Source: Planctomycetaceae bacterium (GTDB taxonomy: Bacteria; Planctomycetota; Planctomycetia; Planctomycetales; Planctomycetaceae). From it: 35,444 nt of DNA. Within the stretch, counting starts at the first letter, position 1; the number at the start of each line of letters is the position of its first letter. This document shows positions 1-8,603 of the stretch, in pieces. Location of the stretch: positions 1 through 35,444 of the forward strand of contig JAGQPW010000033.1 in the NCBI GenBank assembly GCA_020426515.1. The letters are read 5' to 3'. Both the position numbers and the translations under genes were made by a program. Below the pieces are notes generated by a model. It was not told where the DNA came from. It did no database searches and saw only the letters and a list, made by a program, of their open reading frames with translations.

Positions 1-93
1 TGCCATCATCGCTATTCTCATCGCCCTGTTACTGCCTGCTGTCCAGCAGGCCCGTGAGGCGGCCCGTCGTTCGCAGTGCAAGAACAATCTGAA
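1..93 (+). repeat. Near-identical copy of 1770-1862 (DUF1559 N-terminal coding block)
   Basis: Comparing bases 1-93 with 1770-1862, I count 89 identical positions. The four differences (at 31, 67, 70 and 73) are all synonymous. Identity then falls off quickly inside both genes. This is a paralogous repeat inside coding sequence, not a mobile element; it covers the prepilin helix and the start of the DUF1559 domain. Confidence 0.85.
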
Positions 94-949
94 ACAGATT
101 GGACTCGCCATGCACAACTATCACGACACGCATGGCGTATTCCCGCTCGGGAATGCTCCATCGGCGATTGATGCAGGCGGTGGCTCACTCAGCGGAAACT
201 TCAATCCCTATTACGGATTCAGCGCGCATGTGATGATGCTGCCATTTCTGGATCAGGCCCCGCTGTACAATCAGTTCGATTTCAACACAATTACAACCAT
301 CGCCCCCAACAATACGGCGAAGCAGACCAAACTATCCGCATTCCGATGCCCTTCCGACCTCGACTATGCTGGAACCGAACCGGGCAATAACTATGTGGTG
401 TGCGGTGGCCCGTCTCTTTGGTGGAAGGTTTCCCAGGCTGATCAGGTAGGGATGTTCAACTACCTGAAGGTGACCCGATTCCGAGACATCACCGATGGTT
501 CTTCCAACGCGATCGCTGCATCTGAGTCGCTGATTGGCGGCCATACCAACGGATCGACCTACTCGGACGTTGCCAAAGGCATCTCAATGACCGGCCCCAC
601 TGTGTTCAAGAGCCAAAGTGACATCGCCACGATTGCCGCGGCAGCCATTGCAGGACTTTCCGGCAACCGCAACAACGGCGTGCGTCGGGACTGGGCGGTT
701 GGGACATGCGGTCAGACGGTCTTTGACACTCAAGCAGTCCCGAACTGGAAAGCGCCCGATGCGTTCGCCTGTGGCGGATGCGGAGCATTCGACAATGTGG
801 GCGTGTTCGCTGCCCGCAGCCGACATGTGGGTGGGGTTCACATCCTGATGGGTGATGGAGCCGTTCGTTTCGCCAGCGAGAACATCGATTTCAACACGTG
901 GCAGCGTCTGGGCCACATCAGCGACGGCAACGTCCTCGGCGAATTCTAA
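2..949 (+). CDS. DUF1559 pseudopilin-like protein, 5'-truncated by window edge
   Basis: The reading frame is open from base 2, so the gene enters from the left; by comparison with the intact copy at 1723 about 16 codons are missing. The visible start carries the end of a prepilin-type hydrophobic helix ([21 protein letters not shown]), followed by the family motif [18 protein letters not shown]. The C-terminus has the DUF1559 H-X9-DG signature ([13 protein letters not shown], about 35 residues from the end). DUF1559 proteins are expanded to dozens of copies in Planctomycetes and resemble type II secretion pseudopilins; their exact role is unknown. The gene ends 117 bases before a small lipoprotein gene, with a strong hairpin between. 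The first in-frame ATG, at 110, lies inside the conserved region and is not the true start. Confidence 0.93.
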   Translation, partial: AIIAILIALLLPAVQQAREAARRSQCKNNLKQIGLAMHNYHDTHGVFPLGNAPSAIDAGGGSLSGNFNPYYGFSAHVMMLPFLDQAPLYNQFDFNTITTIAPNNTAKQTKLSAFRCPSDLDYAGTEPGNNYVVCGGPSLWWKVSQADQVGMFNYLKVTRFRDITDGSSNAIAASESLIGGHTNGSTYSDVAKGISMTGPTVFKSQSDIATIAAAAIAGLSGNRNNGVRRDWAVGTCGQTVFDTQAVPNWKAPDAFACGGCGAFDNVGVFAARSRHVGGVHILMGDGAVRFASENIDFNTWQRLGHISDGNVLGEF

Positions 950-963
950 GAGTCTGCTCCCAA

Positions 964-995
964 CGAGGCTGGAAGTGAAGCAATTTCCAGCCTCG
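964..995 (+). terminator. Hairpin after first DUF1559 gene
   Basis: Perfect 11-bp stem (964-974 with 985-995, arm CGAGGCTGGAA) and a 10-base loop. A T-rich stretch, CTCTTTT, follows a few bases later. An outer CCCA/TGGG pairing (958-961 with 999-1002) could extend it. It starts 15 bases after the stop codon and 72 bases before the lipoprotein gene. It could be a terminator, a partial attenuator or an mRNA-stabilising element setting the ratio of the two products. Confidence 0.6.
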
Positions 996-1066
996 ACTTG
1001 GGCTCTTTTCACGTTCCAGTTTCTTTGCGAAACGACATACTCTTCTAACGCTTACGGACTTGTCCG

Positions 1067-1396
1067 ATGAATGTTTTCCTGACTCAATTTGCCTGTGCAC
1101 TCCTGCTGGTCGCCGCGATGTTGGGAACCAGTGGATGCAGCAGCCCGGAATCTCCCGAAAGCCAGGTCAAAACTGGTGATGCCACTTCCGCTGCAGAACT
1201 CAAGCAGTGGCTGAATCTGATCGCGGAATCTGGCGAAGGCGGCAGTGCCTTCGAAGGGCTCGAGGCATCCATCGACAAGATTGAGGTCGATGCAGCAGTC
1301 AAGGAAAGCCTCAAGCAGGACCTTACCGAACTGCTCAAAGCCCGCACGCCGAACAAGATCAAGGAAATCGCCAAACGCATGGACGAACGGCTGTAA
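1067..1396 (+). CDS. Small lipoprotein, first copy (109 aa)
   Basis: A 109-residue protein with a short N-region, a hydrophobic stretch (residues 8-20) and a cysteine at 24 in the context GTSGC, which looks like a signal peptidase II site although position -3 is Thr rather than the usual Leu. The mature part is about 85 residues, mostly helical and charged, with the motif EGGSAFEGLEASIDKIE. It is a clear paralogue of the protein at 2908: both have GEGGSA in the middle, an acidic/lysine-rich helix, and end in a short amphipathic helix. I do not recognise a named family. Each copy follows a DUF1559 gene, so the pair probably acts together at the cell envelope; this is inferred from context only. 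The SD is weak (CGGAC). Confidence 0.8.
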   Translation: MNVFLTQFACALLLVAAMLGTSGCSSPESPESQVKTGDATSAAELKQWLNLIAESGEGGSAFEGLEASIDKIEVDAAVKESLKQDLTELLKARTPNKIKEIAKRMDERL

Positions 1397-1722
1397 ACGC
1401 AGCAAAGGCGATCCTCAGGTACGGCACGTAGTGGTCTCACCGCTTTTGGTCTCCCGACGATGCGCGTCGCATTCCGTATCTCTTCCCCGGAAGAGGCTGG
1501 CCGTGGTTGCTCCCCGTCGAGCCGACCATCGGTAGTATCGGGACGTCAACAGCACTGCGATCAAACAGACAGCCCTACTCATTCAAGTTGACTTGTTTAT
1601 TTGTCAGCGTAAACTGTGTTTGCTAGTCACTTTTGGTTGCGCTGCCATTTTGTTCCCTTGCCGAGTTCGTTGTTCCATTGACGGAACCACTGCTCGGATA
1701 TTGACCTGCCGGAGAGAAGGCC
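1397..1722. other. Intergenic region, 326 bases, between the two cassettes
   Basis: No convincing gene. It holds two short hairpins (ATGCG/CGCAT near 1470-1482 and CTCTTC/GAAGAG at 1480-1495), which might end transcription of the first cassette, and a promoter-like pair of hexamers at 1588-1615 ahead of the second DUF1559 gene. The small ORF that can be drawn across the left part is an out-of-frame continuation from the lipoprotein gene. Confidence 0.6.
1588..1615 (+). promoter_or_regulatory. Putative sigma-70-type promoter of second DUF1559 cassette
   Basis: TTGACT (1588-1593), 16-base spacer, TAAACT (1610-1615). The spacer is AT-rich compared with the surroundings. It lies about 107 bases before the DUF1559 start at 1723. 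Good match to the general bacterial consensus, but planctomycete promoters are poorly defined. Confidence 0.4.
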
Positions 1723-2778
1723 ATGTTTCGTCGTCGCGGTTTTACGCTGATTGAACTGCTGGTGGTCATTGCCATCATCGCTATTCTCATCGCCCTGTTG
1801 CTGCCTGCTGTCCAGCAGGCCCGTGAGGCGGCCCGCCGCTCCCAGTGCAAGAACAATCTGAAGCAACTCGGGCTGGCGCTCCACAACTACCACGATACGC
1901 ACGGGTTGTTTCCGCGAGGGAATTTTGAGAAGGAAGACACCGCCACCTACGGCTATGGAAATTACTCGTACTTCGCTTTTTCTGCCCAAACGATGCTCCT
2001 CCCATTCATCGATCAGGCACCGCTGTACAACCAGTTCAATTTCAGCCAGGCCCCCAACTGGAGCACGAACGACACACTGAAACGCACGGTCATACCCGCA
2101 TTCCTCTGCCCGTCCGACACCCTCAAAATCCCCAACGGTGGGGGATACAACCTCGGTCCCGGAAACAGTTACGTAATGAGCGCCGGTCCCTCAGTTTTCT
2201 GGTTTGGTTGTGCCCCCGGGACACCCAACTGCTGGAGTGGGAACCTGAACGATATGGTCGGCATGTTCAACTACCGCAAGAGCGTGCGCATGCGGGACAT
2301 TACTGACGGCACGTCCAACACCATTGCTGCCTCGGAACACATGATGGGCGACGGAAGCTCGGCAGCGGGTGGTTACAGTGTTGGCGACACGGTCCGCGGA
2401 GTTGGTCAGGTTGGCCCCAATTCATTCCCGACTCAGGCCAACCTCGACTCTTGGGGCAACAATGCCAAGGCAAAGACCGGCGACACTACTTACCCTCCGC
2501 GCGGTGACACCGGATCCAACTGGGCGTACGGAAATATCGGTCTGACCGTATTCAATACGCTGTTGAATCCGAATTCGGAGTACCCGAACTGTGTAACCTG
2601 CGCGGGCTGCGGGACGAACGACGGACGTGGGCTGTTTGCCGCACGCAGCCGGCATACCGGAGGTGTCCATACTCTGATGGGCGACGGAGCTGTCCGGTTT
2701 GTCAGCGACAGCATCAACAACCAGACATGGCAGAATCTGGGCGCAGTGTCCGATGGCAGTGTGCTCGGCGAGTTCTAG
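1723..2778 (+). CDS. DUF1559 pseudopilin-like protein (351 aa, complete)
   Basis: The N-terminus [18 protein letters not shown] is a textbook type III (prepilin) leader: basic residues, Gly6 as the likely cleavage site before Phe7, Glu at +5 and a long hydrophobic helix to about residue 30. The DUF1559 domain follows ([18 protein letters not shown], then [22 protein letters not shown]). The end carries the H-X9-DG motif [13 protein letters not shown]. Length is typical for the family. Start choice is supported by GGAGAG at 1711-1716, seven bases before ATG. It is expected to be processed by a prepilin peptidase and held in the inner membrane or exported as part of a pseudopilus-like structure; function is not established for the family. 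It forms a cassette with the lipoprotein gene at 2908. Confidence 0.95.
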   Translation: MFRRRGFTLIELLVVIAIIAILIALLLPAVQQAREAARRSQCKNNLKQLGLALHNYHDTHGLFPRGNFEKEDTATYGYGNYSYFAFSAQTMLLPFIDQAPLYNQFNFSQAPNWSTNDTLKRTVIPAFLCPSDTLKIPNGGGYNLGPGNSYVMSAGPSVFWFGCAPGTPNCWSGNLNDMVGMFNYRKSVRMRDITDGTSNTIAASEHMMGDGSSAAGGYSVGDTVRGVGQVGPNSFPTQANLDSWGNNAKAKTGDTTYPPRGDTGSNWAYGNIGLTVFNTLLNPNSEYPNCVTCAGCGTNDGRGLFAARSRHTGGVHTLMGDGAVRFVSDSINNQTWQNLGAVSDGSVLGEF

Positions 2779-2809
2779 TGAATCTTGAGTCTCCTTGACT
2801 CCTCGAAAA

Positions 2810-2832
2810 TGCGGGGGCACAGAGCTCCCGCA
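2810..2832 (+). terminator. Hairpin after second DUF1559 gene
   Basis: Eight-base-pair stem with one G-U pair (2810-2817 with 2825-2832, arm TGCGGGGG), seven-base loop, then a pyrimidine-rich run (CTTCCTTTCTTCC). It occupies the same place as the hairpin at 964-995: between the DUF1559 gene and its lipoprotein partner. Candidate terminator or attenuator. Confidence 0.5.
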
Positions 2833-2907
2833 GCTTCCTTTCTTCCTCCTCGCATCCAGTGGATGCCACCTTTACCCGCTCACTTTGAGATCTGAGGGAA
2901 TTTGACG

Positions 2908-3222
2908 ATGTTCTCGAAAGTCGCGTCGACCCTGCTGACTGCAATTCTGTTCGCGACGCTGGCTGGCTGCGGGGGCGGTGAACCGGTCGTTGACAACTCA
3001 GCCGATGCTGTCGTTGAATCGATCCGGACATCGTTGACCGGTGTTGCCAGTCACGGCGAAGGGGGCAGCGCTCTCGACTCTCTTCGCAACGACTTCGAAC
3101 GCTTGCGTGAGGCTGATGCAGCGAAAGCTGGCGAGATTGAAGCGGACCTGAAGAAGTTGTTGACTACCGGTTCGAGCGACCAGCGCAAGTCTCTGGCAAC
3201 CGACATTCTCGGCAAGCTGTAG
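2908..3222 (+). CDS. Small lipoprotein, second copy (104 aa)
   Basis: Start chosen at ATG 2908 rather than the in-frame TTG at 2902, because GAGGGA lies at 2894-2899, eight bases upstream. The leader MFSKVASTLLTAILFATLAGC has a good lipobox (LAGC, Cys21), followed by a Gly-rich tether GGGEP. The mature domain is about 80 residues, helical and acidic (GEGGSALDSLRNDFERLRE, then DLKKLLTTG). It is homologous to the lipoprotein at 1067 and sits 129 bases behind its own DUF1559 gene. No named family recognised. Likely anchored in a cell-envelope membrane. The gene converges on the next one (stop at 3330, opposite strand). Confidence 0.83.
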   Translation: MFSKVASTLLTAILFATLAGCGGGEPVVDNSADAVVESIRTSLTGVASHGEGGSALDSLRNDFERLREADAAKAGEIEADLKKLLTTGSSDQRKSLATDILGKL

Positions 3223-3329
3223 ACCTCGCTCTTGATCGATCCAAACATCTGGCAGTCGCTGCGCCGCATTCACACCTGAGTGTGGCTGATCATCCGATCC
3301 CCCTCAGCAACCTGCCCTTCTGATCGCCT

Positions 3330-5051
3330 CTACACGAGCCACTCAGGCTTGAACAGCATCACCAGCCCCAAAGCGAGGATGACCAGGCCGCTGATCAGTT
3401 TCAGCCAGCGTCCCTGCGTTTCCTGCAGGCGGGTCTTTTGCATCGTCAGCACGACGACCAGCACCATCAGGCTGTCGTCGAACATGTACGCCACGTTGTA
3501 CAGGGCCAGATAGGCGTAGTTCTTCCATGGCGGGAGCTGCTGCACGGTGAGGATTTCGGTGTACAGCGCGGGCAGCCCGGCGGTGCACAGCAACTCCACA
3601 ATATTGACCAGCACGGCCAGTACGATCACGCCAGCCATGGCACCGGCCAGCTTCTCGGCGTGAATGATTTGTCGCACTCTCGCATAGATTCCGGGCTTGG
3701 CCGATTCGGGAATCGAGAGTGTCAGCCCCTTGTGAAACGCAAAGAAGTCCTTCACATGGACGCTCCCCACAAAGATCGCCAGCACCGCCAGGGCAATCTG
3801 TACCGGACGCAACAGCCCCACAAACATGAACACGCTCAGCCACGCGGCCATGAACATGAAGTAAACCACACCACTGACGAGAACAAACGTCCCTGCGATC
3901 GCCAGCATTCTCCAGCGGCTGCGAATATTGACCAGGATGGACAACAGAAACACCAGCACCCACATCGCGCAGGGGTTAAATCCATCCACCAGTCCGATCG
4001 CAATGGTGAACATCGGCAGTCCGGTCGACCGCAGATCGATGGTGCCAAAGATTGGCAAGGTCACCGCATTGGGAGACTCTTGCGGCGACATCTCATCCGT
4101 TGAATCGCCCGGCAACGGCAGATCGTCGCCGGGCAGTGGTAACTCCCCCGGCAACGGTAACTCCTCTCCGGGCAGAGGCAGTTGCTCGTCAGAAGTCACA
4201 CTTGGAGGGGCCGTTGGACTGCCGGCGCTTCGGGATTCCTCCACATCGGCTGGCTCCTCGGAAACCTGGGTCGCATTTGTGAGTATCCACGCCGCAGGCC
4301 ATGTCACCGTCGCCAATGTAGCCGCCCGACTCTGAAAGGGGCGACGAAAATTCGTTGTCGATTTTGACTCCTCCGCCTTCACAACATGCGACCAGCGATT
4401 GAGCTCCTGTTCGATTCGTTGTGTCGTGCGCGTGAGTTCATCAAAGCCGACAATCAACCGACCGCAGAAATGGAACATCGGGACACTGGTCGCGCCTTGC
4501 CGATACCTTGCGGCCACACTGCGCATTTCGGCTGCGGCATTTGAATCCTTAATGATGTCGTGAAACTCAATCTCCAGGCCGGGATAATTTTTCTGCAACT
4601 GCGGTAAGTACCTCTTCGCTGCAGCGCAGTGCGGACAGCCCGCCCGGCCATAGATGTCCATTTTCAGCATGGCCCGGACATCGCGGCGTATGAGCCCCTC
4701 ATTGGCCCAGCTGTTGTGATACTGATTGCAGCCATACAGCGCGGGAACAACACTGGGATCGGCTTTGAAATACGGAGCAATCTTGGCCAGACGCGGCGCA
4801 GCCGAGGCCAGTGTTTCGATGTCGTAATCGATCAGCCGTACGCCCGCGCGGTCCTTCAGTTCCTCATGCACCGCTTTGAGATACTGGCGGTCCTGCTCAA
4901 CCGAACCACGGTAGTACAGCTCGATCGAAAATCGTCGCGAACCCACCGCGGCAGGTCCCTCCGCCATTGAGACGGCTGCCCCTAGCAAAAGACCAGCGAT
5001 CGCCACGATGGCGATGCGATTGGTTGTCCGGAGACCTGTGTCTACCACCAT
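3330..5051 (-). CDS. Glutaredoxin-like / CcdA-DsbD-like membrane fusion protein
   Basis: Start taken at ATG 5051, preceded by a GGGGGG tract and giving a clean signal peptide (RIAIVAIAGLLLGAAVSMAEG); ATG 5120 or GTG 5129 would add up to 26 residues without an SD. The protein is 573 aa. After the signal come a thioredoxin-like segment without CXXC (about residues 40-120) and a glutaredoxin-like domain with CPHC at 139-142 and the cis-Pro motif TSVPMF. An acidic linker holds four LPLPG units (about 291-316). The C-terminal half has six or so membrane spans with DGFNPCA (Cys361) and ELLCTAGLP (Cys489), the paired cysteines of the CcdA/DsbD transporter family. Those proteins pass electrons from cytoplasmic thioredoxin to extracytoplasmic thiols. 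The fusion suggests donor and acceptor in one chain. Probably a single-gene unit behind acs. Confidence 0.85.
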   Translation of the reverse strand: MVVDTGLRTTNRIAIVAIAGLLLGAAVSMAEGPAAVGSRRFSIELYYRGSVEQDRQYLKAVHEELKDRAGVRLIDYDIETLASAAPRLAKIAPYFKADPSVVPALYGCNQYHNSWANEGLIRRDVRAMLKMDIYGRAGCPHCAAAKRYLPQLQKNYPGLEIEFHDIIKDSNAAAEMRSVAARYRQGATSVPMFHFCGRLIVGFDELTRTTQRIEQELNRWSHVVKAEESKSTTNFRRPFQSRAATLATVTWPAAWILTNATQVSEEPADVEESRSAGSPTAPPSVTSDEQLPLPGEELPLPGELPLPGDDLPLPGDSTDEMSPQESPNAVTLPIFGTIDLRSTGLPMFTIAIGLVDGFNPCAMWVLVFLLSILVNIRSRWRMLAIAGTFVLVSGVVYFMFMAAWLSVFMFVGLLRPVQIALAVLAIFVGSVHVKDFFAFHKGLTLSIPESAKPGIYARVRQIIHAEKLAGAMAGVIVLAVLVNIVELLCTAGLPALYTEILTVQQLPPWKNYAYLALYNVAYMFDDSLMVLVVVLTMQKTRLQETQGRWLKLISGLVILALGLVMLFKPEWLV

Positions 5052-5178
5052 GCCAGCCCCCCCTGTTCCAACCGGAATTGCCCCACTCGCAGTTCGCCTC
5101 CTATTCGCCAGGAAGCTCATTGCCAGCACAAGACTGTTTATTCAGGGTACAAGGACGGCAACAACCATGCCAACGCAG

Positions 5179-5197
5179 TCGTCCCGAGAAGGGACGA
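5179..5197 (-). terminator. Small hairpin upstream of redox fusion gene
   Basis: Seven-base-pair perfect stem TCGTCCC/GGGACGA with loop GAGAA, in the gap between acs and the redox fusion gene. It may form part of the acs terminator or of the leader of the next gene. Confidence 0.3.
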
Positions 5198-5231
5198 TCC
5201 GCAGAATTTTCGCAGCGCAGGGCTCCTACTC

Positions 5232-5265
5232 ATGCACAGTGTGCGCATTCTCGCACACCGTGCAT
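5232..5265 (-). terminator. Strong hairpin downstream of acs
   Basis: Fourteen positions in each arm (5232-5245 with 5252-5265) with a single mismatch and a six-base loop; core arm GTGTGCG/CGCACAC. It begins 27 bases past the acs stop codon on the minus strand. No T-run follows on that strand, so it may act as a Rho-linked or 3'-end protecting structure rather than a classical intrinsic terminator. Confidence 0.5.
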
Positions 5266-5291
5266 TCCAACCCGTTCATCAGACCGGAGAA

Positions 5292-7244
5292 TCAGCCTTC
5301 AGTATCTTCCCGCAGTTTGGCCAGCACGCTGAAATCCTCCAGCGTTGTGGTGTCGCCAGCGCTCTCCTTGCCAGCCGCGATATCACGCAACAGACGACGC
5401 ATGATTTTGCCGCTGCGTGTTTTGGGAAGTGCAGTGGTAAACCGCACCTGATCGGGAGTCGCCAGGGCACCAATCTGCTCGCGAACGTGCTTGATCAGTT
5501 CCTTCTTGGCCTCATCGGCAGGGATTTCTCCCTTGGGGATCACAAAACAGCAGATGCCCTCCCCTTTGAGTTCGTGCGGGAACCCGACCACAGCCGCTTC
5601 GGCCACGAGGGGATGGGAAACGAGCGCCGACTCCACTTCCATCGTGCTCAGGCGGTGACCGGATACGTTAATGACATCGTCGACTCGGCCCAGCACCCAG
5701 TAGTAGCCGTCCTTGTCGCGTCGGGCTCCGTCGCCAGCAAAGTAGTACTTGCCACCGAACTTCCCGAAGTACACATCGACAAATCGTTCGTGATCCCCAT
5801 AGAGCGTTCGCAGCATGTGCGGCCAGGGCTGCGTCATTACCAGCAAACCGCCCTCGTTCAGTCCGAGTGGTTCGCCCTGTTCGTTGACGACGGCCGGCAC
5901 GACACCGGGCAATGGCATCGTGCATGAGCCGGGCTTGGTCGCAGTCACACCCGGCAGCGGCGAGATCATGATGCCGCCCGTTTCGGTCTGCCACCACGTA
6001 TCGACGATGGGACAACGTTCGCCGCCAATCGTCCGGTGATACCACATCCACGCCTCGGGATTGATGGGCTCACCCACGCTCCCCAGCAGTCGCAGAGAAG
6101 AGAGGTCGTATTTCTGGGGCCACTGATCGCCCCACTTGATGAACGCGCGAATGGCCGTGGGAGCGGTGTAGAAAATATTGACGCGATACTTCTCGATAAT
6201 CTCCCAGAAGCGGCCTTCATCGGGCCAGTTGGGAGCCCCTTCGTACATCACGCTGGTGGCTCCGTTTGCCAGCGGGCCATACACGATGTAACTGTGACCG
6301 GTCACCCAGCCGATATCGGCGGTACACCAGTAGGTGTCTTCGTCCTTCAAGTCAAACACCCAGCGGGTCGTCATCTGGGCCCCCAGCATGTACCCCGCGG
6401 TTGTGTGCAGTACCCCCTTGGGCTTTCCGGTGCTGCCCGACGTGTACAGGATGAACAGTGGATGTTCGCTGTCGAGTTGTGCGGCTTCGTGATCGGCCGA
6501 CTCCCCTTCCATGAGATCATGCCACCAGTAATCCCGATCAGGCACCATATCGACGTCGCCGCCGGTGCGTCGCAGCACGACGACCTTCTCCACGGACGGT
6601 GACTTTTCCAGTGACTTGTCGACATTCGCCTTGAGCGGAATTTCCTTCCCGCGCCGCCAGCCGCCATCAGCGGTCACAACCAGCTTGGCCTGAGCGTCGT
6701 TGTTGCGGTCCGCAATCGCATCGGCACTGAAACCGCCAAAGATGATGGAGTGCGTGGCCCCAATGCGGGCACAGGCGAGCATGGCAATGGCCAGTTCGGG
6801 CACCATTGGCATGTACAGCGTAATGCGGTCTCCAGCCTCGGCCCCGAGCTTTTGCAGGACGTTGGCGAATTTGCAGACTTCATGATGCAGCTGCTGATAG
6901 GTCAGAGTGCGGGTATCGCCGGGTTCCCCTTCCCAGATGATGGCCGCCTTGTTCTTTCGGGCCGTCTTCAGATGCCGGTCAAGACACTGGTACGAGGCAT
7001 TGATCTTTCCCCCCGTGAACCATTTAGTGTCCGGCATGTCCCCTTCCATGACGTGTTCAAAGGGCTGAAACCAGTCCAGTTCCTTTGTCGCCAGATCCCC
7101 CCAGAATCCGGTGGGATCGTCCTTCGCCCGCTGCCACATGGCCTCGTACTGTGCCTGGCTGGAGATATTTGCCCGCGCCGAGAACTCGGCTGCTGGCGCA
7201 AAGAGACGATCTTCGTGAAGGACAGATTCAATGGCGTCGGACAT
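5292..7244 (-). CDS. acs: Acetyl-CoA synthetase (AMP-forming)
   Basis: Makes acetyl-CoA from acetate, ATP and CoA through an acetyl-AMP intermediate, in the cytosol. The start at ATG 7244 gives 650 aa, matching the usual length of about 650; the frame stays open upstream but that extension resembles nothing in the family. Visible motifs: nucleotide-binding loop [10 protein letters not shown] (268-277), WWQTETGG (417-424, with the Trp that limits the acyl pocket to acetate), the hinge region [13 protein letters not shown] (519-531), and the C-terminal [12 protein letters not shown] with Lys613, the position acetylated by Pat-type enzymes in other bacteria. The acetate-specific Trp argues against a propionyl-CoA synthetase. 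It lies in a minus-strand run downstream of proB, 120 bases away, and is followed by a strong hairpin. Confidence 0.97.
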   Translation of the reverse strand: MSDAIESVLHEDRLFAPAAEFSARANISSQAQYEAMWQRAKDDPTGFWGDLATKELDWFQPFEHVMEGDMPDTKWFTGGKINASYQCLDRHLKTARKNKAAIIWEGEPGDTRTLTYQQLHHEVCKFANVLQKLGAEAGDRITLYMPMVPELAIAMLACARIGATHSIIFGGFSADAIADRNNDAQAKLVVTADGGWRRGKEIPLKANVDKSLEKSPSVEKVVVLRRTGGDVDMVPDRDYWWHDLMEGESADHEAAQLDSEHPLFILYTSGSTGKPKGVLHTTAGYMLGAQMTTRWVFDLKDEDTYWCTADIGWVTGHSYIVYGPLANGATSVMYEGAPNWPDEGRFWEIIEKYRVNIFYTAPTAIRAFIKWGDQWPQKYDLSSLRLLGSVGEPINPEAWMWYHRTIGGERCPIVDTWWQTETGGIMISPLPGVTATKPGSCTMPLPGVVPAVVNEQGEPLGLNEGGLLVMTQPWPHMLRTLYGDHERFVDVYFGKFGGKYYFAGDGARRDKDGYYWVLGRVDDVINVSGHRLSTMEVESALVSHPLVAEAAVVGFPHELKGEGICCFVIPKGEIPADEAKKELIKHVREQIGALATPDQVRFTTALPKTRSGKIMRRLLRDIAAGKESAGDTTTLEDFSVLAKLREDTEG

Positions 7245-7364
7245 GAGATTGAGCAAATACGAGTCAGTTGAGAGTCCACGGGACAGGAAAAACCGCTGCG
7301 ATGCTATCGGGCCGGTCCTCATGGATCAACCAACATGGATCAGCACAGCCGCTCTTGGATGCAG

Positions 7365-8498
7365 CTACCGGAGAACGCACAGATTGTCCCGATGAATCAC
7401 CTCAGGCGAGAAATCCGGCCCCAGCAGGTGAAAAAGGTCCTCGCTCCGTTTGCCGGCGATTCGCTCCAGGGTGGACGAGTCGTGGCTGGACAGGCCTCGG
7501 GCGATTTCCCGACCGCTGGAATCTACCAGAGAAACCAGCTCACCCGCCTCGAAACTCCAGTCGACACGCGTCACGCCAATGGGCAACAGTGACTTCCCTC
7601 CGCGTTCCACCGCCTGCACAGCCCCGGCATCGAGATGCACCTTGCCGCGTGGTTCGACCGTGTAGCCAATCCAGCGCTTCCAGGCGGGAATCATCGGTCC
7701 GCTGGGCAAGAACAACGTCCCGAGATCCTCTCCGTTCAAGATACGGGAGACGATTTGAGGCGTTGATCCGTTGGCAATGAATACACATTCCCCCACCGCT
7801 GTGGCCGTGCGAACGGCCTGCAGCTTTGTCTGCATGCCCCCCGTGCCGCGCGAGCTCTTCACATCGGCGGCCAGGCCCAGCAACTGATCATCCCAGCGGT
7901 TCACAATCGGAATTCGCTTTGCGGAGGGTTCGCGCGGATCTCCATCGAACAAACCGTCAATCACAGACAGGATGATCAACAGCGGATCTTCCAGCAGATT
8001 CGTCACCATGGCAGCCAGCCGGTCGTTGTCACCGAACTTGATTTCCGCCACGCTGACCGTGTCGTTCTCATTGATGATCGGGACCACACCATATTCAAAC
8101 AGCGTGTTGATGGTGTTCCGCACATTGAGATACCGCTTGCGACTACGGAAGTCATTGGCGGTCAGCAGCATTTGAGCGGCATGATAGCCGAACTTGCGAA
8201 GTGCATCATCGTAGACCCGCATCAGGCGGGCCTGTCCGGTCGCCGCTGCCGCCTGGAGGTGAGGCAAGTCGGTCGGTCGCGACTTCAGCCCCAGCAGTCC
8301 AATCCCCGCCCCCACGGCTCCGCTGGAGACCACAACCACCCGCCGTCCGCTCTCGCGAATCTCATGAATCTGTGCCGCCAGCGACGCAATTCGCTCCTCA
8401 TCGAGACTGTCGTCCGCGCGCGAAAGCACGTTCGTCCCGCACTTGATGACGATCGTGCGGGCCGATTGAAGAACTTCCTGTCGAACAAGGTTTTGCAT
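7365..8498 (-). CDS. proB: Glutamate 5-kinase
   Basis: Phosphorylates glutamate to gamma-glutamyl phosphate, the first step of proline synthesis. From ATG 8498 the protein is 377 aa, close to the 367 of the E. coli enzyme; an in-frame start 33 bases upstream is possible. The amino-acid kinase domain shows [10 protein letters not shown] at the N-terminus, [16 protein letters not shown], the substrate motif [17 protein letters not shown] and the nucleotide motif GTGGMQTKL. The last 100 residues match a PUA domain ([25 protein letters not shown]), found in most bacterial ProB. proA is not next to it; its neighbours are the TGS protein (105 bases upstream) and acs. No clear SD. Confidence 0.96.
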   Translation of the reverse strand: MQNLVRQEVLQSARTIVIKCGTNVLSRADDSLDEERIASLAAQIHEIRESGRRVVVVSSGAVGAGIGLLGLKSRPTDLPHLQAAAATGQARLMRVYDDALRKFGYHAAQMLLTANDFRSRKRYLNVRNTINTLFEYGVVPIINENDTVSVAEIKFGDNDRLAAMVTNLLEDPLLIILSVIDGLFDGDPREPSAKRIPIVNRWDDQLLGLAADVKSSRGTGGMQTKLQAVRTATAVGECVFIANGSTPQIVSRILNGEDLGTLFLPSGPMIPAWKRWIGYTVEPRGKVHLDAGAVQAVERGGKSLLPIGVTRVDWSFEAGELVSLVDSSGREIARGLSSHDSSTLERIAGKRSEDLFHLLGPDFSPEVIHRDNLCVLR

Positions 8499-8603
8499 GA
8501 ATGGGCAGACGTTGAAAAGAAATTGCGGCACGCATGGAGCACTGGCAAGTGAGTTGCCTGCGGCCCCGGAGTTCTGTGCCAGTCCCTCCGAAGTTCCATT
8601 GGG

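Noticed and set aside
4100-4185. Tandem repeat near 4.1 kb that could have been a small repeat array
   Set aside because: It is in frame and encodes the LPLPG linker of the redox fusion protein; not a CRISPR or an intergenic repeat.
7319-7342. Short direct repeat CATGGATCA twice between proB and acs
   Set aside because: Only nine bases, two copies; too short to claim an operator or an insertion scar.
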